Below are positions 5,399 to 11,356 of a stretch of 11,356 nt of DNA, in pieces. The position numbers and the translations under genes were made by a program. The DNA is from an uncultured Synergistales bacterium (GTDB lineage Bacteria > Synergistota > Synergistia > Synergistales > Aminobacteriaceae): assembly GCA_937957815.1 (NCBI GenBank), contig CALFXN010000409.1, positions 1 to 11,356 on the forward strand, written 5' to 3'. Positions within the stretch are counted from its first letter, which is position 1; every line of letters begins with the position of its first letter. Under the pieces are notes generated by a model. That model was not told where the DNA came from, ran no database searches, and saw only the letters and a list, made by a program, of their open reading frames with translations.

Positions 5399-6738
5399 GG
5401 GAACGACTGGAAGGTATCTTCGACAAACTCAAGGGAAAGGGCAAGCTGACCGAAGCCGATGTCGACTCGGCCCTTCGCGAGGTTCGCCGCGCGCTCCTCG
5501 AGGCCGATGTCGACTATAAGGTCGTCAAGTCTCTCGTCGAGGGGATCCGGGCGAGAGCCGTCGGTCGCGACGTTCTCGAGTCGATAACGCCTGCACAGCA
5601 CGTCATCGCCATCGTATACGAGGAGCTCGTGGCGATGATGGGCGTCGAAACGGTGCCTCTCGCGATCGCCCCGAAACCGCCGACGGTCGTCATGATGGTC
5701 GGTCTTCAGGGAAGCGGAAAGACGACGAGCACCGTTAAGCTCGCGAGGCTGCTCTCGCGCGGGCACTCGCCACTCGTCGTCGCGTGCGACCTCAGGCGTC
5801 CCGCCGCGGTCGAGCAGCTGAAGGTCCTCGCCGCTCAGACGAAGGTTGGTTTCTTCGGACCGGAAGCGGGGAAGAACGATCCCGTCGCAGTCGCCGAAGC
5901 CTCCGTCGCCTATGCGGCGGGACATCTGAACGACGTCATCCTGCTCGATACCGCCGGACGGTTGCACGTCGACGAGGATCTCATGAACGAGCTCGTCGTT
6001 CTGAAACAGACGATGCGCCCGACCGAAGTGATCCTCGTTCTCGATGCGATGACGGGACAGGAGGCCGTTCGCGTGGCCTCGGCCTTCCACGAACGCCTCG
6101 GCGTCACGGGTCTCGTTCTCACGAAGCTCGACGGCGACGCCCGCGGAGGAGCCGCGCTCGCGGTCAGGTCCGTCACCGGCGCTCCGGTGAAGTTCGTCGG
6201 CATGGGAGAGGGAATCGACGCCCTCGAGCTTTTCGACGCGAAGCGCATGGTGCAGCGGATTATGGGAATGGGCGACGTCATCGGGCTCGCCGAGAAAGTC
6301 CGGGAGGTCACCTCGCAGGAAGACGTCGAACGTATGGCGGATTCCATGAGGAAAAACCGTCTCACGCTCGAGGATCTCCTCATGCAGCTCGAGCAGGTCG
6401 AGAAGATGGGGCCGCTGGAAAAGATTCTCGATCTGATTCCAGGGGCTTCGAAGCTCAAGGTCGATTCCGGTGATCTCGATCCGAACCGCCTGAAGCGCGT
6501 CAAGGCCGTCATCCAGTCGATGACGCGGCAGGAGCGGCGAAACCCCGCGATCATCAAGGGGAGCAGGCGCAGGCGGATCGCCGAGGGGTCGGGAACGAGC
6601 GTTCAGACCGTCAATCAGGTGCTCAAGCAGTACGAACAGATGAATCAGCTCTGGAAGCAGTTCGGGAAGGGGCGGAAAGGCTCTTCGCTAGGGAGGTTGT
6701 TCGGAGGGAAGGGGTTCGGATCCCCCTTCCGCCAATGA
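5383..6738 (+). CDS. ffh: Signal recognition particle GTPase Ffh (SRP54)
   Basis: A full-length 451-residue SRP54 homologue. With 4.5S RNA it recognises hydrophobic signal sequences on ribosomes and, through its GTPase interaction with FtsY, delivers them to the Sec translocon. The helical N domain (about 1-100, including ALLEADVDYKVVKSL) precedes the G domain. The P-loop GLQGSGKTT is at 107-115, followed by DLRRPAAVEQL, the G3 motif DTAGRL at 189-194, the G4 motif TKLDGDARGG from 247 and GMGEGIDALELFD. The C-terminal M domain (about 300-451) holds the RNA-binding stretch RRRRIAEGSGTSVQTVNQVL and the Gly/Lys-rich tail GRKGSSLGRLFGGKG. ATG 5383 lies inside the end of ylxM, with GGAGAGG upstream. 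Nothing is missing or altered. A separate 4.5S RNA gene is not visible in the window. Confidence 0.97.
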   Translation: MFDALRERLEGIFDKLKGKGKLTEADVDSALREVRRALLEADVDYKVVKSLVEGIRARAVGRDVLESITPAQHVIAIVYEELVAMMGVETVPLAIAPKPPTVVMMVGLQGSGKTTSTVKLARLLSRGHSPLVVACDLRRPAAVEQLKVLAAQTKVGFFGPEAGKNDPVAVAEASVAYAAGHLNDVILLDTAGRLHVDEDLMNELVVLKQTMRPTEVILVLDAMTGQEAVRVASAFHERLGVTGLVLTKLDGDARGGAALAVRSVTGAPVKFVGMGEGIDALELFDAKRMVQRIMGMGDVIGLAEKVREVTSQEDVERMADSMRKNRLTLEDLLMQLEQVEKMGPLEKILDLIPGASKLKVDSGDLDPNRLKRVKAVIQSMTRQERRNPAIIKGSRRRRIAEGSGTSVQTVNQVLKQYEQMNQLWKQFGKGRKGSSLGRLFGGKGFGSPFRQ

Positions 6739-6781
6739 CGTCATAAAAGGTAACACACAGTATTGATGGAGGTGTATGTGA

Positions 6782-7054
6782 ATGGCGGTGCGCATTCGGC
6801 TTGCGCGGCACGGGAAAAAGAAGGTTCCGTTCTACAGGCTTGTGGTGGCGGACTCTCGTTCTCCGAGGGACGGGCGGTTTATCGAGCAGATCGGAACGTA
6901 CGATCCTCTCGAAGACCCGGCGAAGATTCTTGTGGACGAGGAACGTGCCCTGCACTGGCTCAAAAACGGGGCTCTCCCGTCCGATACGGCGCGAGGACTT
7001 CTGAAGCAGGCAGGTGTCTGGGAGAAGTTCTCTCCGCAAAAGAGCGCGGAATAG
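6782..7054 (+). CDS. rpsP: 30S ribosomal protein S16
   Basis: A 90-residue S16 with the family start [42 protein letters not shown] split across its first 43 residues. It is followed by the usual [36 protein letters not shown]16 binds 16S rRNA early in 30S assembly. The ribosome binding site GGAGGTG (6768-6774) is 7 nt before ATG 6782. The gap to ffh is 43 nt with no clear promoter or terminator, so the gene is probably co-transcribed. The khpA start follows 6 nt after the TAG stop. Length and sequence are ordinary. Confidence 0.97.
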   Translation: MAVRIRLARHGKKKVPFYRLVVADSRSPRDGRFIEQIGTYDPLEDPAKILVDEERALHWLKNGALPSDTARGLLKQAGVWEKFSPQKSAE

Positions 7055-7060
7055 AGCGAT

Positions 7061-7306
7061 ATGCCCGATTACGGCGATCTCGTCCGATATATCGTCGAAA
7101 AGCTGGTAACCCGGCCTGAAGGCGCGACGGTTGTAGCGGAATCGAACGATCGGGGCATAACGGTGGTCACGATCCGGGTCGACCCCGAGGATATCGGTCG
7201 CATCATAGGGAAACGGGGCGCCACGATCAACTCGATCCGGTTGCTGTGCAAGGCGGCGGCGGTCAAATCCGGAGAGAGAGTGGAAGTGGACATTCAGGAG
7301 GAGTGA
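7061..7306 (+). CDS. khpA: KH-domain RNA-binding protein KhpA
   Basis: An 81-residue protein made of one KH domain with the GxxG loop in DIGRIIGKRGATINSIR (about residues 45-60), preceded by the strand GITVVTIRVDP. It belongs to the KhpA/YlqC family found between rpsP and rimM across Firmicutes and relatives. In streptococci and lactobacilli KhpA pairs with KhpB (Jag) to bind RNAs and influence cell division and wall growth. KhpB is not in this window. It begins 6 nt after rpsP with only a weak ribosome binding site, so coupled translation is likely. The TGA stop lies within a perfect 14-bp palindrome that spans to the rimM start. Confidence 0.92.
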   Translation: MPDYGDLVRYIVEKLVTRPEGATVVAESNDRGITVVTIRVDPEDIGRIIGKRGATINSIRLLCKAAAVKSGERVEVDIQEE

Positions 7307-7314
7307 CGTCACTC
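7301..7314. repeat. Perfect 14-bp palindrome between the khpA stop and rimM start
   Basis: GAGTGACGTCACTC is fully self-complementary. It lies between the ribosome binding site AGGAGG (7296-7301) and ATG 7315, and includes the khpA stop TGA. As RNA it can fold into a 5-bp stem with the ACGU tetraloop. This would shorten the effective distance between the ribosome binding site and start codon, which is long at 13 nt. It could instead be a protein-binding site, or chance. Confidence 0.45.
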
Positions 7315-7845
7315 ATGGCAGGGAGAGAAATCGTTATCGGGATGATTACCGGGCCTCACGGCATCCGGGGGGAAGTGAAACTCTTTCCGCTGACGGATTA
7401 CCCCGACCGCTTTCTTTCCATGGATCGTCTGGAGCTTCGCCGTCCCGACGGTCGCCCGATGGGAACGCTCACGATACGGAATCTTCGCTGGGAGGACAGC
7501 AATCGGGTATTTCTTCTCGAGAGCGAGGAACTTCAGGATCGTTCCGCCGCAGAAAGACTACGGGGCACACGGGTCGTCGTCGACGAGGGCGATCGCGTCG
7601 AACTCCCGGAGGGAGAGTTCTGGATCGATGGAGTCGTCGGTTCCCGGGTCCTGGATGACGAAACCGGAGAACCTCTCGGCATCCTGACCGACGTGTACCA
7701 GGGAGGGGCGCAGGATATCTTCTGCGTCGAATCGGACGACGGAAAAAAACATCTGATTCCGGTTGTCTCTTCGTTCGTCGCTTCGGTGGATCCTGAACTG
7801 AAAAGAGTACGAATCCGACTCATCGACGGTTTGTGGAACGTATGA
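7315..7845 (+). CDS. rimM: Ribosome maturation factor RimM
   Basis: A 176-residue RimM, the assembly factor that binds S19 and helps mature the 30S head. The N-terminal RimM barrel starts with IVIGMITGPHGIRGEVKLFPLTDYPDRF and contains LRWEDSNRVFLLESEELQDRSAAERLRGTRVVVD. The C-terminal PRC barrel (about 95-176) has EGEFWIDGVVGSRVLDDETGEPLGILTDVYQGGAQDIFCVE and the typical KHLIPVVSSFVASVDPELKRVRI, with the ending LIDGLWNV. I chose ATG 7315 because the family begins within a few residues of the IGxITGPHG motif; a GTG at 7303 is too close to AGGAGG. The stop overlaps the trmD start (ATGA). Length and domains are normal. Confidence 0.95.
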   Translation: MAGREIVIGMITGPHGIRGEVKLFPLTDYPDRFLSMDRLELRRPDGRPMGTLTIRNLRWEDSNRVFLLESEELQDRSAAERLRGTRVVVDEGDRVELPEGEFWIDGVVGSRVLDDETGEPLGILTDVYQGGAQDIFCVESDDGKKHLIPVVSSFVASVDPELKRVRIRLIDGLWNV

Positions 7846-9098
7846 AAGTAACGGTGCTCACCGCTTTCCCGGAGTTCTTCGAGAGCTTTCTCGGAACGAG
7901 CATCATCGGGAGAGCGGTTTCGAAGGGGCTTCTCGATGTCCGTGTCGTGAACCTTCGGGATTTCGGCATTGGCAGGTACCGTCAGATCGACGACTATTCC
8001 TACGGAGCCGGCGGAATGGTTCTCATGCCGGGACCGCTTGGCGAGGCGCTTGACGCCATCGGCGAAGATCGCGGGAAACCCTTTGTGGCGTATCCTTCGC
8101 CGCAGGGAGGCGCGATTACGCAGGAAATGATCGAAAATCTCGCGTCGCGGCCGCACGTCTGTTTCATCTGCGGTCACTACGAGGGAATCGACGAGCGGAT
8201 TTCCGAACACAGGGTGGATCTTGAGTTTTCGATCGGAGACTGTGTCCTGACCGGCGGGGAAATTCCCGTGATGACGGTCATCGACGCGATGGCACGTCTC
8301 GTTCCGGGGGTCGTCGGACGCGGCGAGGCGGTCGAGGAAGATTCCTTCTACAGAGGAATGCTCGATCATCCGCATTACACGCGTCCGGCCGTCTGGGAGG
8401 GGCATGGAATCCCTTCCGTCCTCGCGTCCGGAAACGACGCGCTCGTCGACGCGTGGCGCCGGCGCCAGGCGGTCGTGAGGACGCTTTCGAGAAGGCCGGA
8501 TCTTCTCGGCAGGGCGGATATCCGGCCCTACCTTTCGGGGGGGGTATACGTCGCGCTGCTGCACCATCCGGTCCGGGACCGGGAGGGGCGGAAGACGACC
8601 GCCGCGCTGACCGGGCTCGATGTTTCCGATGTCTGCCGGTCGTGCGCGACGTACGGGATCGACCGACTCCTCGTGGTCACGCCGCTGAAGAGTCAGCGCG
8701 AGATGCTTGGCGTCCTGGTCCGGCACTGGACCGAAGGGTACGGCGGGACGCACAATCCCGACAGGGCGGAGGCGTTCAGGCTCGTCAAGTGGGTTCCGGG
8801 GCTCGAGAGAGCGGTGGAGTGGATTCGCGACAGGGAAAAGAAAGATCCGTGCATCGTCGGAACGAGCGCATCGCCTCATGCGGGAGCGGTACCGGGACTC
8901 GAAGTGAAGCGGATGGTCCTCGAAGGTGATGCCCCTCTCCTGTTCGTTTTCGGAACGGCTCACGGACTTCACGACGACGCGGTGCGGCAGTGTACGATGA
9001 TGATGTCGCCCATTGCGGGCGGCAGGGGAGGATATAACCATCTGGCCGTAAGAAGTGCGGTCGCGGTGGTGCTTGATCGTTTTTTCGGCTGGAGATAA
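7842..9098 (+). CDS. trmD: tRNA (guanine37-N1)-methyltransferase TrmD fused to a second, TM1570-like SPOUT methyltransferase domain
   Basis: A 418-residue protein, about 170 longer than ordinary TrmD. Residues 1-223 are TrmD, which methylates N1 of G37 in tRNAs with G36-G37 to prevent +1 frameshifts. Marks are FPEFFESFLGTSIIGRA, GAGGMVLMPGPL, SPQGGAI, CGHYEGIDER (110-119), the knot IGDCVLTGGE (131-140) and DSFYRGMLDHPHYTRP with the catalytic Asp167. TrmD stops after LSRRPDLL, without its usual last helix. Residues about 228-418 form a second trefoil-knot domain: VYVALLHHPV, LTGLDVSDVCRSCATYGIDRLLVVTP, LLFVFGTAHGL, then SPIAGGRGGYNHLAVRSAVAVVLDRFFG. This matches the SPOUT family of Thermotoga TM1570, separately encoded next to trmD there; its RNA substrate is unknown to me. 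ATG 7842 overlaps the rimM stop. The fusion is uninterrupted, with no sign of a frame error. Confidence 0.93.
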   Translation: MKVTVLTAFPEFFESFLGTSIIGRAVSKGLLDVRVVNLRDFGIGRYRQIDDYSYGAGGMVLMPGPLGEALDAIGEDRGKPFVAYPSPQGGAITQEMIENLASRPHVCFICGHYEGIDERISEHRVDLEFSIGDCVLTGGEIPVMTVIDAMARLVPGVVGRGEAVEEDSFYRGMLDHPHYTRPAVWEGHGIPSVLASGNDALVDAWRRRQAVVRTLSRRPDLLGRADIRPYLSGGVYVALLHHPVRDREGRKTTAALTGLDVSDVCRSCATYGIDRLLVVTPLKSQREMLGVLVRHWTEGYGGTHNPDRAEAFRLVKWVPGLERAVEWIRDREKKDPCIVGTSASPHAGAVPGLEVKRMVLEGDAPLLFVFGTAHGLHDDAVRQCTMMMSPIAGGRGGYNHLAVRSAVAVVLDRFFGWR

Positions 9099-9122
9099 CA
9101 CGAGCGGTAAGGAGGGCTTGGC

Positions 9123-9470
9123 ATGAATGCCATAGAGTTGGTGCAGAAAAAGTACACGAAGAGCGATATTCCCGATTTCCGTCCCGGCGATACCGTCCGG
9201 GTACACGTGAAGGTTACCGAGGGGACCAGACAGCGCATCCAGATGTTCGAGGGCGTCGTCATCGCGCGGAAACACGGCGGACTCGACGAAACGTTCACGG
9301 TCCGGAAGATTTCGAACGGCGTCGGTGTGGAGAGGATCTTCCCGCTGCATTGTCCGTCGCTTGACCAGATCGAAGTGAAACGCGCGGGCAAAGTCCGGAG
9401 GGCGAAGCTCTACTACCTCAGAAGACTTAGCGGGAAGGCCGCTCGGATCAAGGAACGAAGGCCTTCGTAA
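9123..9470 (+). CDS. rplS: 50S ribosomal protein L19
   Basis: A 115-residue L19, a 50S protein near the intersubunit interface. Family marks are [63 protein letters not shown] and [29 protein letters not shown], which covers the full protein. A strong ribosome binding site, TAAGGAGGG, lies about 7 nt before ATG 9123 in a 24-nt gap after trmD. It is the last protein gene of the operon. No terminator separates it from the tRNA-Leu promoter 8 nt beyond its stop, so operon transcripts may run through the tRNA to the terminator at 9612. Confidence 0.97.
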   Translation: MNAIELVQKKYTKSDIPDFRPGDTVRVHVKVTEGTRQRIQMFEGVVIARKHGGLDETFTVRKISNGVGVERIFPLHCPSLDQIEVKRAGKVRRAKLYYLRRLSGKAARIKERRPS

Positions 9471-9477
9471 AAACGTA

Positions 9478-9506
9478 TTGACGTTCCTTGCGGCGGCGAG
9501 TATAAT
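9478..9506 (+). promoter_or_regulatory. Sigma-70 promoter of tRNA-Leu
   Basis: TTGACG (9478-9483, five of six), a 17-bp spacer and an exact TATAAT (9501-9506) sit directly after the rplS stop. The predicted start near 9513 is about 6 nt before the mature tRNA 5' end, leaving a very short leader for RNase P. Confidence 0.85.
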
Positions 9507-9518
9507 TCCCTTCGTTGC

Positions 9519-9605
9519 GCGGGGGTGGCGGAACAGGTAGACGCGCAAGGCTAAGGACCTTGTGGCCGTTAGGCTGTGGGAGTTCGAGTCTCCCCCTCCG
9601 CACCA
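9519..9605 (+). tRNA. tRNA-Leu (anticodon AAG), CCA encoded
   Basis: This is a complete 87-nt class II tRNA. The acceptor stem is GCGGGGG (9519-9525) with CCTCCGC (9595-9601), including one G-T pair, followed by discriminator A and an encoded CCA. The D arm has the stem GCG/CGC and loop GAACAGGTAGA. The anticodon stem is CAAGG/CCTTG with loop CTAAGGA, giving anticodon AAG at 9553-9555. The long variable arm GGCC-GTTA-GGCT and the T arm GGGAG-TTCGAGT-CTCCC are intact. Leucine identity follows from the class II shape, A73 and the anticodon. It would read CUU, and CUC if A34 is deaminated to inosine. G36-G37 makes it a predicted TrmD substrate. A34 instead of G34 is uncommon in bacteria. Confidence 0.95.
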
Positions 9606-9611
9606 TAGAAG

Positions 9612-9646
9612 AAAAGGGCTCCTTCCTCATGGAAGGGGCCTTTTTT
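9612..9646 (+). terminator. Strong intrinsic terminator after tRNA-Leu
   Basis: AAAAGGGCTCCTTCC (9612-9626) and GGAAGGGGCC (9631-9640) form a stem of about 12 bp around a TCAT loop. The six-T run TTTTTT (9641-9646) follows at once. It ends the tRNA transcript and any readthrough from the ylxM-rplS operon. Confidence 0.9.
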
Positions 9647-9659
9647 ATTCTCCGCACGA

Positions 9660-9689
9660 TTGCCGAATGTACCGTTCATTTGCTACACT
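9660..9689 (+). promoter_or_regulatory. Possible weak promoter of the TPR gene
   Basis: TTGCCG (9660-9665) and TACACT (9684-9689), 18 bp apart, each match four of six consensus bases, about 70 nt before the TPR gene start. The preceding strong terminator means this gene needs its own promoter, which supports a site in this 150-nt gap. The match itself is modest. Confidence 0.35.
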
Positions 9690-9758
9690 GTACGAAATTA
9701 CGGTGACGAAACAAAATACGAACCGCCGAGAGGCTTGTTTTGATGGAGATTACGTGCG

Positions 9759-11356
9759 ATGCAACGCTCCTTTGAAGAATGGCTTCGGGGAAAGACGCTT
9801 GAGGAACCGGCCGGGAGTTCGCATACGGTCACCGGTGTCCCTCTCGGCCTTCCCATCGTGCCGAAGGAGAGCTTTCTTCCGGTTCCCGGATCGCCGCAGA
9901 AATCGCTTCCCGCAGAAACCGCGATGTCCGGGGATGTCTCCGGCGAACCGGAAGAACCGCCTGTCCCGTCGCCTTCGGAACCCGAAACGACCGTTTCCCG
10001 TACCGACGCTCTCTTCCCGTCCGTCGACGCGGACGAGATCCTTCGCGAGGAACAGGACGAAGACGAGACAGAGAGCATCCCATCCCCTGAGATCGACGTC
10101 TCTCCTTCCGTTCGGGAAACGCCGCGGGAAGAGCCGGTGCGCAGGTACGTTCCGCCGGTGGATGTCGTTTCCGATGTCGAGCAGCAGTTTCTGACCGACC
10201 AGGATGCGATTGACGAGACCCGCGCGAGGCGAACGCGCCGAATCTTTGTCGCGCTCCTGCTTTTCTGTGCGGTCGCCGGTGCGGGATACTGGTGGGGAAC
10301 GAGGATGACCGCCGACGAACTGAACAGCAGGGGAGTGGTGCTTCTGGACTCCGGGAAGCCCGACGAAGCGCTGCAGATCTTCCGAAAGGCGGAGAAAAAA
10401 TCTCCCGATTCCCTGCCCGTGCTGCTGAATATCGCGAAATCGCTCGAAAGGCTCGGTCGACAGGGAGAGGCGGTGGACGCCTATTTCCGATGTCTCCAGG
10501 TCGCACCGTCGAACCCGGAGATCCATCTTCGCCTGGGAACGCTCTTCAGAGCGCTCGCCTCTCCCGAGAAGGCCATACGCTCGTTTCAGGACGTTCTCCA
10601 GGCGGATCCGGAGAACGCGCAGGCACTTCTTGGTCTCGGACTCTCGTATCTCGACCGGGACGATGCCGCTCAGGCGGTGCCCGTACTGGAACGGGCGCTC
10701 GGGGCGGGTGCGGACGCCACGGAATGCAATGCCGCGCTCGGAAAGGCCAGGATGGCTCTCGAGGAGCAGAGAAGGATCCATGAGGCGCAAAAGGCCAGGG
10801 AACGGGCCCTTGAGACCGTCGAGCGCGGAAGGGTATCCCAGATGCTGGCCCGTTACGAGGAGGCCGAGTCGCATTTCGAGGAGGCGCTGAAGCTCGATCC
10901 GGAAAACGAGATCGCACAGCTTGCGCTGGCGGGGCTTCTGAGAAAGGTCGGCAGATTCTCCCGCGCGAGGGAGCTGTATGAAAAGGTTCTCATGAAATCG
11001 CCGGAACACCAGGAAGCGCGTTCCGGGCTGATGGAAACGCTCAGACTCGAGGTCGTCGGCGATCGTCCCGCGAGTCCCGATGCGGACATCCGCGAAAACC
11101 GGAAAGAAACGAAGCCGACTCACGCGCCGACCCGGAGTCCATCCCGCCGGGGATCGTCGCAGCGTCGTTCCGGCAGAGGCTCCACAGAGGGAAGCGGCGG
11201 GATGGGGGGTGCCTTCACGGATGTGCCGGCGCCGACACGTCGGACGCCACCGGCGGGGGATCCTCTGGAACGGTTCTTCGCCGTCCCGGGAACGACGGCG
11301 GCGAATGCCGAGAGGCCAACTTTCCGTCACTTTCCCTTCCCGCTCGGAGAATACGC
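9759..11356 (+). CDS. Membrane-anchored TPR-repeat protein (3' partial)
   Basis: The frame opens at ATG 9759 (TGGAGA about 9-10 nt upstream) and is still open at the window end, 532 residues on. Residues 1-155 are rich in Pro, Glu, Asp and Ser with no recognised domain. A basic patch, RARRTRR, precedes one transmembrane segment (IFVALLLFCAVAGAGYWWG, 162-180), which predicts a cytoplasmic N-terminus and an external C-terminal part. From 185 there are tetratricopeptide repeats of 34 residues, for example GVVLLDSGKPDEALQIFRKA, RLGTLFRALASPEKAIRSF and GLGLSYLDRDDAAQAV, then YEEAESHFEEALKLDPEN and RKVGRFSRARELYEKVL after a charged helical insert (about 330-355). From about 443 the sequence is Ser/Arg/Gly-rich and likely disordered. 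TPRs bind proteins; the partner is unknown. A long reverse-strand frame here is a codon shadow. Confidence 0.85.
   Translation, partial: MQRSFEEWLRGKTLEEPAGSSHTVTGVPLGLPIVPKESFLPVPGSPQKSLPAETAMSGDVSGEPEEPPVPSPSEPETTVSRTDALFPSVDADEILREEQDEDETESIPSPEIDVSPSVRETPREEPVRRYVPPVDVVSDVEQQFLTDQDAIDETRARRTRRIFVALLLFCAVAGAGYWWGTRMTADELNSRGVVLLDSGKPDEALQIFRKAEKKSPDSLPVLLNIAKSLERLGRQGEAVDAYFRCLQVAPSNPEIHLRLGTLFRALASPEKAIRSFQDVLQADPENAQALLGLGLSYLDRDDAAQAVPVLERALGAGADATECNAALGKARMALEEQRRIHEAQKARERALETVERGRVSQMLARYEEAESHFEEALKLDPENEIAQLALAGLLRKVGRFSRARELYEKVLMKSPEHQEARSGLMETLRLEVVGDRPASPDADIRENRKETKPTHAPTRSPSRRGSSQRRSGRGSTEGSGGMGGAFTDVPAPTRRTPPAGDPLERFFAVPGTTAANAERPTFRHFPFPLGEY

Noticed and set aside
7533..9548. 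A 671-codon open frame on the - strand across rimM, trmD and rplS
   Set aside because: It is antisense to three clearly recognised conserved genes, has no family signature and reads as an Arg/His/Pro-rich codon shadow typical of GC-rich DNA.
9750..11330. A 526-codon open frame on the - strand opposite the TPR gene
   Set aside because: The + strand frame has clear TPR repeats and a membrane segment. The reverse frame is Arg-rich, without motifs or a ribosome binding site.

Overview
This is a GC-rich bacterial chromosomal window with tightly packed, often overlapping genes. The gene order ylxM-ffh-rpsP-khpA-rimM-trmD-rplS, a TrmD fused to a second SPOUT methyltransferase resembling Thermotoga TM1570, and a LUD-domain gene next to an asparaginase-like gene suggest an anaerobic, amino-acid-fermenting lineage. 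Synergistota is my best guess, but it is an inference from gene content; no rRNA is present. UGA is an ordinary stop codon here: it ends 8 of the 14 complete reading frames.

Left part (1-3091, + strand): the C-terminal half of a CCA-adding-enzyme-like HD protein enters from the left edge. A sigma-70-type promoter (747-775) then drives four translationally coupled genes: an XRE-family HTH regulator, an ImmA/IrrE-type zinc peptidase, an Elp3-like radical SAM protein and a YbaK-type aminoacyl-tRNA deacylase. The radical SAM frame is interrupted by one in-frame UGA at 1770-1772. A perfect 6-bp hairpin starts 10 nt downstream, so nonsense mutation, sequencing error and selenocysteine recoding all need to be considered. 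A bidirectional terminator (3117-3175) closes the unit and also serves the convergent unit to its right.

Middle (3212-5044, - strand and divergent control region): a two-gene operon encodes a LUD-domain protein and an asparaginase-family protein that has lost three of the four catalytic positions. It diverges from the housekeeping operon. The region between them contains a consensus promoter (TTGACA, 17 bp, TATAAT) whose -35 box lies in one arm of a perfect 12-bp inverted repeat. The other arm carries the same -35 hexamer facing the opposite way.

Right part (5045-9470, + strand): a seven-gene operon for protein targeting and translation encodes YlxM, the SRP GTPase Ffh, ribosomal protein S16, KhpA, RimM, the TrmD-SPOUT fusion and ribosomal protein L19. 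Directly downstream is a class II tRNA-Leu with its own consensus promoter and a strong terminator. Its anticodon reads AAG (A34), and its G36-G37 pair makes it a likely substrate of the TrmD encoded just upstream. The window ends inside a membrane-anchored TPR protein (from 9759).

No IS element, CRISPR array or prophage is visible, and no gene-free stretch exceeds 300 bases. The most interesting signals are the UGA/hairpin in the radical SAM gene, the TrmD-SPOUT fusion, the degenerate asparaginase, the divergent operator-like palindrome and the A34 tRNA-Leu.
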